Positions 39,783 to 49,251 of a stretch of DNA of 64,000 nt are shown here, one piece after another (the first letter of the stretch is position 1; each line of letters opens with the position of its first letter). Under the pieces are notes generated by a model. It worked only from the letters and a program-made list of their open reading frames with translations. It was not told the DNA's origin and did no database searches. The translations under genes were made by a program, and so were the position numbers. The DNA is from Corallococcus praedator (GTDB taxonomy: Bacteria > Myxococcota > Myxococcia > Myxococcales > Myxococcaceae), in the NCBI RefSeq assembly GCF_003612125.1, contig NZ_RAWI01000003.1, positions 27,941-91,940 of the forward strand, in the 5' to 3' direction.

Positions 39783-40753
39783 GGGCCCTCCCGAAACAGC
39801 TCTTCCAGCTCCAACCGCGCCTCTTCCGAAGCGAAGGTGGCCACGGCCGCGCGCACGCGCTCCTGCCCCTCCGCCACGCCCAGGCGCCACACGCCATCCG
39901 CCGCGTCCAGCCGGTCATCCTCGGGGGCGGCGCGGTTCTCCAGGACGGAGAGCAGCCAGGGCAGCGCCCGGGCATCTCCCAGCCGGCCCAGGCCCCGCGC
40001 GGCGGCGCCACGGCAGGGGTCCTTCGCATCCTCGAGGATGTCCTTCAAGCGCTCCAGCGCGCCCGGCACCTTCAGCTCGCCGCACAGCTCCACCGCGAGC
40101 GCCCGGTCCGCGCTCCACTTCTTGCGCGTGCGCTGCATCAGCCAGTCCGCGCCCTCCGGAGCCCCCAGCTTCATCAGCACGCCCGCCGCCTGCGTCTTGT
40201 CGAACGCGGGCAGCAGCCACTTGCCGAACAGCTTCTTCACCGCCGGCAGCGCCCGCACGTCCTCCAATTCCGCCAGCGCGCCCAGGGCCCGGAAGCGCAG
40301 CGTGTCCACGTCCAGCGCGGCCACCAGCACGTCCAGGCCCGCGGGGTGCTTGAGGGCGGCGATGCCGCGCGCGGCCTCGAACCGCACCTCCGGCGTGGGG
40401 TCCTCCAGCATGCCGGCCAGGGCCCCGCGCGCGTGCGGCAGCGCCAGGTCCGCCAGCCGCCCGGTGGCCTCCAGCCGCACCCGGGTGTCCTCGTCGCGCA
40501 GGCGGGGCAGGAGCGTGTCCGGAAGCTGATCCGGCGGCAGCACCACCGACGCGAGGCTCACCCCGGAGCGGCGCACCTCCGGCTGCGAATCCGCGAGCAG
40601 TCGCACCAGCGCGTCCGTGAACTCCGCGACGTGCGCGGACTCCTCGGAGGCCAGTTGGAAGAGAAGATCCGCCGCCTCGGCCCGGCTCACTGGACGCTTC
40701 TCGCGCTCCAGGGTCAGCAGGGCGCGATCCCGTTCGGCACGCCAGTCCACCAC
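39779..40753 (-). CDS. HEAT-repeat protein
   Basis: A 324-residue all-helical protein of about seven HEAT-like repeats, e.g. LLPRLRDEDTRVRLEATGRL, ALAGMLEDPTPEVRFEAARG, and DILEDAKDPCRGAAARGLG, each with the Asp/Pro-x-VR helix-turn-helix pattern. No signal peptide or enzyme motif. Such proteins are scaffolds or bind partner proteins. Its stop overlaps the tatD start (ATGA). Confidence 0.9.
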   Translation of the reverse strand: MVDWRAERDRALLTLEREKRPVSRAEAADLLFQLASEESAHVAEFTDALVRLLADSQPEVRRSGVSLASVVLPPDQLPDTLLPRLRDEDTRVRLEATGRLADLALPHARGALAGMLEDPTPEVRFEAARGIAALKHPAGLDVLVAALDVDTLRFRALGALAELEDVRALPAVKKLFGKWLLPAFDKTQAAGVLMKLGAPEGADWLMQRTRKKWSADRALAVELCGELKVPGALERLKDILEDAKDPCRGAAARGLGRLGDARALPWLLSVLENRAAPEDDRLDAADGVWRLGVAEGQERVRAAVATFASEEARLELEELFREGP

Positions 40754-40843
40754 GTCTTCTCACCTCGCTGCCGGGAGCGGTGAACCGCCCGGTGTGTCGT
40801 GTTCCTGGAACAACCCGTCCGGCCGCGGGCTATTTCTTGTTAC

Positions 40844-40870
40844 CGCCGGGCGGTGATGAACCGCCCGGCG
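40844..40870 (-). terminator. GC-rich hairpin downstream of metG, no T-run
   Basis: A perfect 11-bp inverted repeat CGCCGGGCGGT (40844-40854) with loop GATGA and its complement to 40870, 38 bases beyond the metG stop. No T-run follows, so it is at best a weak or Rho-assisted terminator. The rest of 40754-40907 holds no recognisable gene. Confidence 0.4.
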
Positions 40871-40907
40871 CTTCGTGCCCCAGACGCCTTCCGCGAACGG
40901 AGCCGCC

Positions 40908-43061
40908 CTACTTCACGTCACTGCCAGGGGCCACGTCGCCCGGATCCAACAGGGACAGGTCCTTGCCACCCGAGCCGGCCGTCAGCAGCATCCCGCGCGA
41001 CTCGATGCCCTTGAGCTTGCGCGGCTTCAGGTTCGCCACCACCACCACGCGCCGGCCCGCCACCGCCTCGGCCGTGTAGGCCTCCGCGATGCCGGAGACG
41101 ATGGTGCGCGGCGTGCCCTCGCCCAGGTCCACGTCCAGCTTGAGCAGCTTGTCCGCGCCCTTCACCTTCTCCGCGGCCACGATGCGTCCCGCCTTCAGCA
41201 CCACCTTCGCGAAGTCCGCGTACTCGATGTCCGCGGCGGGGCCGGCCTCCGCGGTCCCCGTGCCCGCACCGGCGCCAGCAGACGCCTGCGTCGTGGGCAC
41301 CGCGGGCTGGGCTTCAGGCGTCTTCGCTTCCACGGGCTTCTTCTCCTTCTTCTTGTCCTTGCCCCCAGACCCGGGAGTGGTGGAATCGGCCACAGGCAAT
41401 TCCGGGGGGGCCTTGATGATGGCGTTGACCCGGTCCTCTTCCAGACGGGGCAGCAGCGGCTCCGGCGTGCCCAGCGGGCGGGTACGGTCGAGAAGTGGAT
41501 ACTTCGCGGTCGCGAGCGCCTGGAACGTCAGCGGCGGTGCGTTGAGCTGGGCGAACAGCCGCTCCGACACGCGCGGCGTCACCGGGGCCAGGAGCGCGCC
41601 CAGCAGGTAGGCCACGTCCGCCGCGTCCGACAGGTCGGCCCGCGCGGCCTCCGCGTCCTTCTTCACCAGCGCCCAGGGGGCCTGCGTCTGGAGGAAGGCG
41701 TTCGCGGTGGACGCGATGTCCGTGATGATCTTGATGGCGGCGCGGTACTCCAGCTTCTCGAACGCTTCGCGCACCTCCGGCACGCGGGCCAGGGCCTGCT
41801 CCACCAGCGTGCGCCCCGCCCCTTCCTGACGGCCCGGCGCGAGCTTCTTCTCCAGCGGTCCCGCCAGCATCGACAGCGCGCGGTTGGCCAGGTTGCCCAC
41901 GTTGTTGACCAGCTCGCCGTTCACCCGCAGGCGGAAGTCCTTGAGGCTGAGGTCCAGGTCCTCCACGCCGGCGCCCAGGTTGGCCGCGTAGAAGTAGCGC
42001 AGGTAGCTGGGGTCCAGCTGCTCCAGATAGTCCCGCGCCGGCACCATGGTGCCTCGGGTCTTGGACATCTTCTCCCCGTTCACGGTCAGGTGCCCGTGCA
42101 CCTTGATCTCGTTGGGGATGTGGAACCCCGCGACCTTCAACACGGCGGGCCAGAACAGCGCGTGGAAGTAGACGATGTCCTTGCCGATGAAGTGGACGAT
42201 GCGCGTGGGCGCGTCCTTGGCCCAGTACTCCAGCGCATCCTTCGCGCGGCCGGTCTCCTTCGCCCACTTCTCCGTGGTCGCGATGTAGCCGATGGGCGCG
42301 TCCAGCCACACGTAGAAGAACTTGTCAGTCTCCCCCGGAATGGCGAAGCCGAAGTACGGCCCGTCGCGGCTGATGTCCCAGTCCGACAGGCCCTTCTCGA
42401 AGAAGCCCTGGAGCTGGGTGGCGAGGCCCGGGTGGATGAAGCCGGGGCGCTTCAAGACCTCCTGGAGGAAGTCCGCGTGCCGCGACAGCCGGAAGAACAG
42501 GTGCTCGGAGTTGCGGCGCACCGGCGGCGTGCGGCACAGGGCACAGTGCGCGTCGATGAGGTCGGTGGGGTTGTACGTCTTGCCGCACTTCTCGCACGCG
42601 TCGCCGTACTGATCCGCCGCCTTGCAGTTGGGACAGGTGCCCCGGATGAACCGGTCCGGCAGGAAGCGCTTGTCCTTCTCGCAGTAGGCCTGCTCGACGT
42701 CGCGGCGGTCGATGTCGCCCGCGTCCTTCAGGCGCCCGTAGATGAGCTCCGCGTACTGGCGGTTCTCCGGTGAGTTGGTGGAGTGGAAGTAGTCGAACCG
42801 GACGTCGAAGTCCCGGAAGTCGCGCTGGTGCTCGTCGTGGAAGCGCGCGACGAACTGCTCGGGTGGGATGCCCAGCTTCGAGGCGTTGAGCTCGATGGGC
42901 GTGCCGTGCGTGTCGTCCGCGCAGAAATAGACGACGTCCTGGCCGCACGAGCGGAGGAAGCGGACGTAGATGTCCGTCTGGACGTACTCGACGACGTGGC
43001 CGAGGTGGATGGCGCCGTTCGCGTACGGAAGGGCGCTGGTGACGAGGATTCTCTCCGCCAT
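40908..43061 (-). CDS. metG: Methionyl-tRNA synthetase
   Basis: A 717-residue class I aminoacyl-tRNA synthetase. The HIGH-type motif is HLGH in ALPYANGAIHLGH; KMSKT is in GEKMSKTRGT. The zinc knuckle has CPNCKAADQYGDACEKCGK followed by a second pair, HCALC. After the anticodon-binding helices a Lys/Pro/Ala-rich linker leads to a C-terminal EMAP-like tRNA-binding domain (VVLKAGRIVAAEKVKGADKL). ATG 43061 fits the conserved MAERILVTSALPYANG. Divergent from the NRDE gene across 110 bases. Confidence 0.97.
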   Translation of the reverse strand: MAERILVTSALPYANGAIHLGHVVEYVQTDIYVRFLRSCGQDVVYFCADDTHGTPIELNASKLGIPPEQFVARFHDEHQRDFRDFDVRFDYFHSTNSPENRQYAELIYGRLKDAGDIDRRDVEQAYCEKDKRFLPDRFIRGTCPNCKAADQYGDACEKCGKTYNPTDLIDAHCALCRTPPVRRNSEHLFFRLSRHADFLQEVLKRPGFIHPGLATQLQGFFEKGLSDWDISRDGPYFGFAIPGETDKFFYVWLDAPIGYIATTEKWAKETGRAKDALEYWAKDAPTRIVHFIGKDIVYFHALFWPAVLKVAGFHIPNEIKVHGHLTVNGEKMSKTRGTMVPARDYLEQLDPSYLRYFYAANLGAGVEDLDLSLKDFRLRVNGELVNNVGNLANRALSMLAGPLEKKLAPGRQEGAGRTLVEQALARVPEVREAFEKLEYRAAIKIITDIASTANAFLQTQAPWALVKKDAEAARADLSDAADVAYLLGALLAPVTPRVSERLFAQLNAPPLTFQALATAKYPLLDRTRPLGTPEPLLPRLEEDRVNAIIKAPPELPVADSTTPGSGGKDKKKEKKPVEAKTPEAQPAVPTTQASAGAGAGTGTAEAGPAADIEYADFAKVVLKAGRIVAAEKVKGADKLLKLDVDLGEGTPRTIVSGIAEAYTAEAVAGRRVVVVANLKPRKLKGIESRGMLLTAGSGGKDLSLLDPGDVAPGSDVK

Positions 43062-43171
43062 GGACTCTCCTGAGGGCGGCGGACCATAGCCGCTCGGGGA
43101 AACGAGGTCATCGACCAACATGCGCCGCGGCAGGTGCATGGCACGATGGTGGATGTTATCGACCGCCCACC

Positions 43172-43966
43172 ATGTGCACCGTCCTCATCCTCCGTGACGT
43201 CCACCCCGAGTGGCCGCTGGTCCTCGCCGCCAACCGGGATGAGTTCTACGCACGTCCGGCCCACGGCCCGAAGGTCCTCTCCGAGTCCCCGCGCGTGGTG
43301 GGCGGCCAGGACGTGGAACGGGGCGGAACGTGGATGGGTGTAACCCACGAAGGGGTGTTTGTCGGCCTGACGAACCAGCGGGGCGCTCGCGGTCTGGGCT
43401 CGGCCCCCCGCTCCAGGGGCGAGGTGGTCCTGCGCGCCCTCCAGGCCGGTTCGGTGGAGGCCATCGAGCGCTACCTCGGCACCCTGCCCGCCCCGGAGTT
43501 CCTTCCCTTCAACCTGCTCTACGGGGACGGGCGCGTGCTCCGGGTGGCCTACGCACGGCCGGGTCATCCGCACCTGCTGCACGAGGACGTGCCGCCCGGC
43601 GTGCACGTGCTGCCCAACGACAGCCTGGACAACCTGGCGCTGCCCAAGGTGGCGCGGGCCCATGCGCTCGCTGAAGGCGTGGCGGGGCGCCCGTGGCCGG
43701 AGCTGGTGACGGGGCTCCAGGCAGCGCTGGCCGACCACGCCCTGCCGCCCCGGGACGCGGCGACGGGGCCCCTGTCGGAGGACGGCCTGCCCGCCGACTT
43801 CCTCCAACAGCTCCAGGCGCTCTGCATCCACACGGAGGTGTACGGCACGCGCTCGGCGGCCATCGTCGCGCTGGCGCCCGGCCGCGTGGGGCACTACCTG
43901 GCCACGGACACGTCGCCCTGCCAGGGCGGATGGCGCGACGTCACGGGCCTGCTCACCTCCGCTTGA
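43172..43966 (+). CDS. NRDE (TANGO2-like) family protein
   Basis: A 264-residue protein with the N-terminal MCTVLIL and AANRDEFYARP that define the NRDE family. Cys2 may become the N-terminal nucleophile after Met removal, as in Ntn-hydrolases. GGTWMGVTHEGVFVGLTN and TEVYGTRSAAIVAL also fit. Function of bacterial members is uncertain; eukaryotic TANGO2 is linked to heme or lipid metabolism. Divergent from metG. Confidence 0.92.
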   Translation: MCTVLILRDVHPEWPLVLAANRDEFYARPAHGPKVLSESPRVVGGQDVERGGTWMGVTHEGVFVGLTNQRGARGLGSAPRSRGEVVLRALQAGSVEAIERYLGTLPAPEFLPFNLLYGDGRVLRVAYARPGHPHLLHEDVPPGVHVLPNDSLDNLALPKVARAHALAEGVAGRPWPELVTGLQAALADHALPPRDAATGPLSEDGLPADFLQQLQALCIHTEVYGTRSAAIVALAPGRVGHYLATDTSPCQGGWRDVTGLLTSA

Positions 43967-43993
43967 AGTCCCGCGCGGCGGTGTCCCGGACTT

Positions 43994-44890
43994 TCAGTCC
44001 AGCCGGGCCCGCATCACCGCGTCGCGGCCCGCGTCGTAGGCGGATTCGAAGGCGGGGCCCCGGCCGGTGAAGGCCTCCACGGGCGGCGCGGGCACGTCCA
44101 CGCGGATCTCCCGCACGTCGCAGTCCAGGTCCCCCCGGTAGAAGGCCGGCTCGCCGGTGACGTTGATGGCGATGAGCCGCGCACCCGGGAACAGCTGACA
44201 GGCGTCGTGGATGGGGGTCGCGGACACGCGGTCCGCGCCCGGGTCGATGCGCTCCAGCGACGCGTCCTCGAACAGCAACGGATTGGCGGCGCTCGCGGCG
44301 ACGGCCTCCGACAGCGGTCCGTGCGTGACGGTGATGAGCCGCAGGCCCTGATCCGTGGGCGCCTGATGGAAGGTGACGAAGGGCACGGGCAGGTCCTCCA
44401 CCCGGGCTCCCGCGTAGAAGCGCTCCAGCACATGGGTGAAGCGCTCATGGCTCAGCCGGGGCACCGTGCCCGCGCCGCCCGCCGCCCCCAGCGCGCCCGC
44501 CGCGACGGCCGGGCCCAGCGCGCCTCCCGACACCAGCACCGCCAGCAGGCCCACCGCCGCGCCCACCGCGCCCCGCGTCGCGGTCGTCTTGCGCGTCTCC
44601 TGTTCGTAGTCCGCGAAGAAGGCCCGGTAGCGCTCGCGCAGGTGGCCCCGGGGTTCGGCGGCATAGAGCCCGCCCACCACCGCGCCCATGCTGTTGCCCA
44701 CCACGCAGTCGATGGGGATGCCCCGGGCCACCAGCGCGTCCAGCGCGCCCACGTGCGCGAGCCCCTTGGTGCCGCCCACCGACAGCACCACGCAGGTGCG
44801 CGAAGGCGTCCCGCGCACGCCGTGCCGGCACGACGCGACCCCGAAGCCCACCATCAGCGCCAGCAACACCCCGCCCAGCCGCCGCCCCAT
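43994..44890 (-). CDS. Patatin-like phospholipase lipoprotein
   Basis: A 298-residue protein with a lipoprotein signal (hydrophobic stretch followed by VASC, Cys21). Catalytic elements of patatins are visible: oxyanion GGTKG at about 39, nucleophile Ser in GNSMG at about 66, and an Asp in RIDPGAD at about 215, in place of the usual DGG/A. A Gly/Ala-rich hydrophobic insert (about residues 108-140) is unusual and could be a membrane-associating loop. AGGAGG precedes ATG 44890. Probably a lipid acyl hydrolase anchored in the periplasm or outer membrane. Confidence 0.85.
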   Translation of the reverse strand: MGRRLGGVLLALMVGFGVASCRHGVRGTPSRTCVVLSVGGTKGLAHVGALDALVARGIPIDCVVGNSMGAVVGGLYAAEPRGHLRERYRAFFADYEQETRKTTATRGAVGAAVGLLAVLVSGGALGPAVAAGALGAAGGAGTVPRLSHERFTHVLERFYAGARVEDLPVPFVTFHQAPTDQGLRLITVTHGPLSEAVAASAANPLLFEDASLERIDPGADRVSATPIHDACQLFPGARLIAINVTGEPAFYRGDLDCDVREIRVDVPAPPVEAFTGRGPAFESAYDAGRDAVMRARLD

Positions 44891-45050
44891 GCATCCTCCT
44901 GTGAGGGAAGTCCGGGCACCCTACCCCGTTCCCGCTTGCCCGGCCTCGCGGCCCGGGACACAGCCCCCCGGGTCGGTCGCCCTCCTTCGGCGTCGCGCGG
45001 ATCCATCCAGCGGCCCGCCTGCGGCCCGGCGCGCTCCACCCGGCAGCCCG

Positions 45051-45092
45051 CGAAAACACGACCGCCCCCGGAACAGGAAGTTCCGGAGGCGG
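45051..45092 (-). terminator. Terminator of the M4 metalloprotease gene
   Basis: A 13-bp stem with one mismatch (45062-45074 and 45080-45092, loop AGGAA) lies 55 bases beyond the stop. In minus-strand sense it is followed by GTCGTGTTTTCG with a short T-run. The remaining gap at 44891-45050 shows no gene. Confidence 0.6.
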
Positions 45093-45146
45093 AAGTGGGA
45101 CCATCACGGTGCCCGGCGTGGCATCACGCCGGGTGCGTGGAGGGGC

Positions 45147-47045
45147 TTAGTACGTGGCCTTCAGCGACGTGCCGCTGTAGGCGGAGTAGCCGCGGAGCAT
45201 GATGTACATCTTGCCCGCCGCCGTCTTCGCCGCCGCGCTGCACGACTCCGCGTTGCCGGAGAGGTACGGACGGCAGTCGTAGGACGACGTGGTCGGCGCG
45301 GAGCCGAACTTGATGTACATGTCCGCGTCACCCGTGCCACCGCTCAGCACGTAGGTGGAGGCCTTCGCGGCCGGCAGGTCGATGCAGTAGTGGGTCTCGG
45401 AGCCGGAGGCGCCCGACAGGCCCGTCTTCGCCACACCGTTGGTCAGCGGGGTGCAGGTCGGAGGCGTCACCGTGCCGCCCACGCCCACCGCTTCCCACGC
45501 CGCCGTCACGGCAGCCTGCGTGGCCGCGTCGTAACCCAGCGCCACGGCGGCCTGGACCGTCCAGGTCTTCGCCTGGGCGAACGTCGTGCCCGCCGTGTAG
45601 ATGTCCGTGTTGGCCTTGTACCAGATGCGGGCGGCCTTCTCGACGCCGATGGCCGGCACCACGATGGTGGAGCGGCCGCGCGGGTGCGTGCCACCCTTCG
45701 ACAGCAGCGCGAACGCCAGGTTGGGCACGCCGGAGCTGTAGTGCACGTCCGTGCTGGACGTCACGTTGGCCGCCCAGTCCTTGGACGCACCGTCCTTCGC
45801 CGGGTCATCCATGTAGCGCAGGGCGTCGTTCGCCGTGCCGGGCGTCCAGACATCCTCGCCCACCATCCAGATGGCCGCCGCGGTGCTCCAGCCGTTCACG
45901 CGGCTCTCGCAGATGGCGCCGAACGTGTCGGACATCGCCTCGTTGAGGCCACCGGACTGGCCGGAGTACGTGAGGTTGGACTCCTTCGACGTGACGGCGT
46001 GGGTCAGCTCGTGGACCGTGACGTCCGCGTCCTTGCCCAGCTCGATGGAGTTCACGCCGTCGCCATCGCCGTACACCATCTGGGTGCCGTCCCAGTAGGC
46101 GTTCACGTAGTTGGTGCTGTAGTGCACCGTGCTGATGAGCGCCGTGCCCGCGTTGTCCAGCGAGTCGCGGTTGAACAGCGTCTTGTAGCAGTCGTAGGTG
46201 TAGCCCAACATGTTGTAGTTGGTGTCGAGGTGCGAGTCGCCGATGGCGGCCTGACCCTCGGTGCGCTTGAGCGTGCCCGGCGTGCTGGTGCCGTTGTTCG
46301 CGCTGTACATCCTGCGGTTCAGCGCCGTGTGGATCTCCGGCACCGTCAGCAGCGTGGCGCCGTTGAGCGCGTCCACATAGACGCGGTTGCGCAGCGGCAT
46401 CAGGGCGCTCTCGCCCGTCACCGTCACCTCGTGCGCGAGGCGCAGGCGCTGGTCATCCTGCGACCGGACGTACACCAGGCGCGAGCCCGTGACGGCCAGG
46501 CCCGTGCCCTGCGTGTCGCGCAGCGCCGCCGTGCGGGCGGCCTCCACGGCGACCAGCGGGCGCGCGGACACCGTGCCACCGGAGCGAGCGGAGCCGTTCG
46601 CGCCGAAGATGGCGCCGGACGGATCCACGTGCACCACCAGCTCCTCGCCCACCACCGGCAGACCGTTCAGCGTCTGCGCATAGCGGATGTGCGAAACGCC
46701 CTGCTCGTCCACCGACACCCGGCGGACCTGCAGGTCCGACGCGTTCAGGCGGAACAGCGACGCGATGCCCGGCATGGACCCGGCGATGGCCGTGTGCACG
46801 TCCGCGGCGGCGAAGCCCGTCAGGGGGCGATCCGCCTGGCCCAGACGACCCTGGATGGTGTGAGGCGTCCCGTCCTCGTTCGTTCCGACAATCTGGGCGC
46901 CGGGAATCACGCTCAGCGCGCTCTGCACATCCGCGACCTCATCCGGCTTCTGCTGATCATTCGAAGGGTTGGTGTCCCCGACGCCGCAAGCGGCGAGGGG
47001 AAGGGTGGCCAGCAGCGCGGTAACGAAACGAGTGGTGCGAACCAA
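45147..47045 (-). CDS. M4 (thermolysin) family secreted metalloprotease with PPC domain
   Basis: A 632-residue zinc protease. TTG 47045 is chosen as start because GGAGGA stands 6 bases before it and the first residues then form a signal peptide ending in a lipobox-like LPLAACG (Cys20). Residues ~35-210 are an FTP/PepSY propeptide. The catalytic domain has VHELTHAV (HExxH), NEAMSD with the third zinc ligand Glu, and DVHYSSGVPN with the substrate His. A bacterial pre-peptidase C-terminal (PPC) beta-domain ends the protein (SETHYCIDLPA to the end). Likely a predation or nutrition enzyme. The 372 bases upstream (47046-47417) contain no gene; the stretch at 47170-47230 is relatively A/T-rich and may hold the promoter, but no clear -35/-10 pair was found. 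Confidence 0.95.
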   Translation of the reverse strand: MVRTTRFVTALLATLPLAACGVGDTNPSNDQQKPDEVADVQSALSVIPGAQIVGTNEDGTPHTIQGRLGQADRPLTGFAAADVHTAIAGSMPGIASLFRLNASDLQVRRVSVDEQGVSHIRYAQTLNGLPVVGEELVVHVDPSGAIFGANGSARSGGTVSARPLVAVEAARTAALRDTQGTGLAVTGSRLVYVRSQDDQRLRLAHEVTVTGESALMPLRNRVYVDALNGATLLTVPEIHTALNRRMYSANNGTSTPGTLKRTEGQAAIGDSHLDTNYNMLGYTYDCYKTLFNRDSLDNAGTALISTVHYSTNYVNAYWDGTQMVYGDGDGVNSIELGKDADVTVHELTHAVTSKESNLTYSGQSGGLNEAMSDTFGAICESRVNGWSTAAAIWMVGEDVWTPGTANDALRYMDDPAKDGASKDWAANVTSSTDVHYSSGVPNLAFALLSKGGTHPRGRSTIVVPAIGVEKAARIWYKANTDIYTAGTTFAQAKTWTVQAAVALGYDAATQAAVTAAWEAVGVGGTVTPPTCTPLTNGVAKTGLSGASGSETHYCIDLPAAKASTYVLSGGTGDADMYIKFGSAPTTSSYDCRPYLSGNAESCSAAAKTAAGKMYIMLRGYSAYSGTSLKATY

Positions 47046-47417
47046 GGTGGTTCCTCCTGCCAGGCGAAAGGGGGTGTCGCCGTGGCAGCGCTCCACTGAG
47101 CATTCTTCGGGCCAACGCCTTAAGTGGCCGGAATGCTTCGCATCAAGAGAAGGCATCGAAACCGGGCTGGCACATGAATGCCCAGTAAATCTTCTGAAAT
47201 GTGCAAGTAATCGTTACGCAGCGGTGGCCAAGCCCATGACTTTCCAGGGGATTTCAGACGCCCGCGCGCGCTGTCCTCAACCGTGACAGTCCACGCGCGG
47301 TGTGTCCTCTATTCAGGCAATCCATGGTTGACGGCTTTTTCTTGGTGAGCAAAGCACCGCCGGGTTTCACACCGCGCCCGGTCGTCCGCACGTGATGCAG
47401 GCGGCCGGGCGGGTGCG

Positions 47418-47867
47418 TCAGCGCGGCATCCCAAGGAGCACGCGCGCGCGTCCGTCCATGGGCAGCGCGACCTCTTCCACGACCGTGATGCCCGCGTCGC
47501 GCGCGACGTCGGCCAGGTGCCGCATCCACGGTTTGTAGGGCATCCCGTTGTCGGAGCAGCAAGGGACGACGGCGAAGCCCAGGCCGTGGCGCGCGGCATA
47601 CTCGATGATGATGCGGGTGGCGCCGTCGGGGTGCATCCCCACCACCAGCTCCGCCTCGCAGGGCTCCTCCAGGGTGAAGGGCCGCTGCGCGTACTGCACC
47701 GGCAGGTGCTTGTGGCGCAGGTCGAAGGTGGTCACGGTGCGCCCACGCTGGGTGAGGGCCTCGTTCAGCTTCCCCATGCCGCCGGCCACGTCATAGACGC
47801 GGGTGGCCTGGGGGAAGCGCGTGACGAGGAGGTCCGCGAAGAGGTCGAAGCGCCGCTTGTCCGCCAT
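47418..47867 (-). CDS. Small SAM-dependent methyltransferase-like protein
   Basis: A 149-residue protein with a Rossmann-type VYDVAGGMGKLNEAL motif I, FDLR as the acidic end of strand 2, and VVGMHPDGAT as a motif IV-like strand. The segment VVPCCSDNG resembles the VVPCC strand of the TRM13-like methyltransferase group. It is shorter than full methyltransferases (about 200 residues or more), so it is a minimal domain. Start ATG 47867. Substrate unknown. Confidence 0.7.
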   Translation of the reverse strand: MADKRRFDLFADLLVTRFPQATRVYDVAGGMGKLNEALTQRGRTVTTFDLRHKHLPVQYAQRPFTLEEPCEAELVVGMHPDGATRIIIEYAARHGLGFAVVPCCSDNGMPYKPWMRHLADVARDAGITVVEEVALPMDGRARVLLGMPR

Positions 47868-47938
47868 GGGCCCTCCTCTACCCCAGGCCCGGCCCGGCGC
47901 GCACGCACCGGATGCCGGGCCGCTGCCCCGCCCGGTCC

Positions 47939-49243
47939 TCAGCCTCGGGTGCAGACCGTCCAGAGGAGCCGTTCAATGACGAGCTTCCCGCTGGCGGACG
48001 ACTTCAGCGCCAGGTCCGCGTCCGCGCACGCCACCAGGGCGTTGAGCAGCTCACGGCGCTCGTAGCGCGCGGCGGCCTGCATGCCGAACGCGAGCGCCCA
48101 CGCGTTGGGCGTCTTGCGCTTGGCGGCCTTCAGCTCCGCCTCCAGCTTCGGAAGGATGCGCGTCTCCACGTCGCGCCCGTTCTTGGGAGGATTGCCTCCG
48201 CCGTACCGCTCCAGCCAGGCGTGGTTCTCCAAGAGCGAGCGGACGATGGAGGCCACCGCGCCCAAGAGCTGCAACGCGTGCGTCCCCTGCCCCATCGCGT
48301 CCTCGGCGTAGGACAGCGCGTCCTTCAGCTCGCGCTTCTGGAGGGCCTCCGTCAATTCGAAGAACTCCTCCTCGCGCGCGTGGTGCACCAGCAGCGCCAC
48401 GTGCGCCGCCTCGATGGTGGGCCCTTCCGCGTAGACGGCCAGCTTCTCCAGCTCCGACTGGAGCAGCCGGATGTTGCCGCCGATGCGCTCCTTCAACCCC
48501 TCCAGCGCGCCCGGCCCCAGCTTCTTTTTCAGGGGGGCCAGGAACTCGCGGGCAATCTCACTGAGGTCCAGGTCCTTGTGCCGCGCGGCCACCTTGCGCT
48601 CGAAGAGGCGGCCCTTGTCCTGCGCGAACTTGAGCAGCGGGCTGCGCGAGTCCACGTCCGTCGCCGCCAGCACCAGCGCATGGCCCGGGGGCACACCCTT
48701 CTGGAGCAGCTCCAGCAGCGCGGACGCGTCGCCTTCGGGCGCGCTGATGCGCTCCTCGCGGCAGAAGGTCGCGGCCTCCTGGAGGAAGGCGAGGTCCGCC
48801 TCCGCCAGGTCCACGTTCAGTTCGTCCTTCCACTGCTCCACCGTGGGCGCGCCGGGCGTGCGCGGGTCCAACTGGTCCACGCCCCAGCCCGCGCGGCCCG
48901 CGAGCGCCAGCAGCCGCCGCGCGCCTTCCTTGCGCTTGCCCGCCTTCCACGCGTCGCGCGCCTTGGCCAGCGCGTCGCCCTTGCCCTTCTTGGGCGCGAT
49001 GAACTCCGGGTCCCGGACGAGCACCACCTTGCGTCCGGGGAACAGGGGCATCGTGGCCAACTCCTGAGCCACCTCGCGCGGTGAGGCCGCGTCCAGCACC
49101 GCGAGGTTCAGCCCCATGGCGGCGTCCGGCACCAGGGTCTTCACCAGCTCGTCGGCGCCCTTGCGGACCAGGAACTCCTCGCCCCACAGGAGGTACAGCG
49201 GCCACACCTTGCCGCCCTTCACCTCCGCCAGCACCTCATCCAT
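47939..49243 (-). CDS. holA: DNA polymerase III subunit delta
   Basis: A 434-residue clamp-loader subunit that opens the sliding clamp. The N-terminal WPLYLLWGEEFLVRKGADEL and the motif around LGPGALEGLKERIGGNIRLLQSELEKL are family-typical, and C-terminal helices include ALQKRELKDALSYAEDAM. It is about 90 residues longer than E. coli delta (343). The extra sequence lies roughly at residues 85-165 (Lys/Arg-rich helix, GWGVDQLDPRTPGAPTVEQW) in the AAA-like domain. ATG 49243 lies 8 bases after the holB stop; sequence open upstream is the holB frame. Confidence 0.9.
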   Translation of the reverse strand: MDEVLAEVKGGKVWPLYLLWGEEFLVRKGADELVKTLVPDAAMGLNLAVLDAASPREVAQELATMPLFPGRKVVLVRDPEFIAPKKGKGDALAKARDAWKAGKRKEGARRLLALAGRAGWGVDQLDPRTPGAPTVEQWKDELNVDLAEADLAFLQEAATFCREERISAPEGDASALLELLQKGVPPGHALVLAATDVDSRSPLLKFAQDKGRLFERKVAARHKDLDLSEIAREFLAPLKKKLGPGALEGLKERIGGNIRLLQSELEKLAVYAEGPTIEAAHVALLVHHAREEEFFELTEALQKRELKDALSYAEDAMGQGTHALQLLGAVASIVRSLLENHAWLERYGGGNPPKNGRDVETRILPKLEAELKAAKRKTPNAWALAFGMQAAARYERRELLNALVACADADLALKSSASGKLVIERLLWTVCTRG

Positions 49244-49251
49244 GTCCGCGC

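Noticed and set aside
42980..43171. Riboswitch or T-box-like leader upstream of metG
   Set aside because: No extended conserved structure was seen, and the leader to the divergent gene is only about 110 bases.
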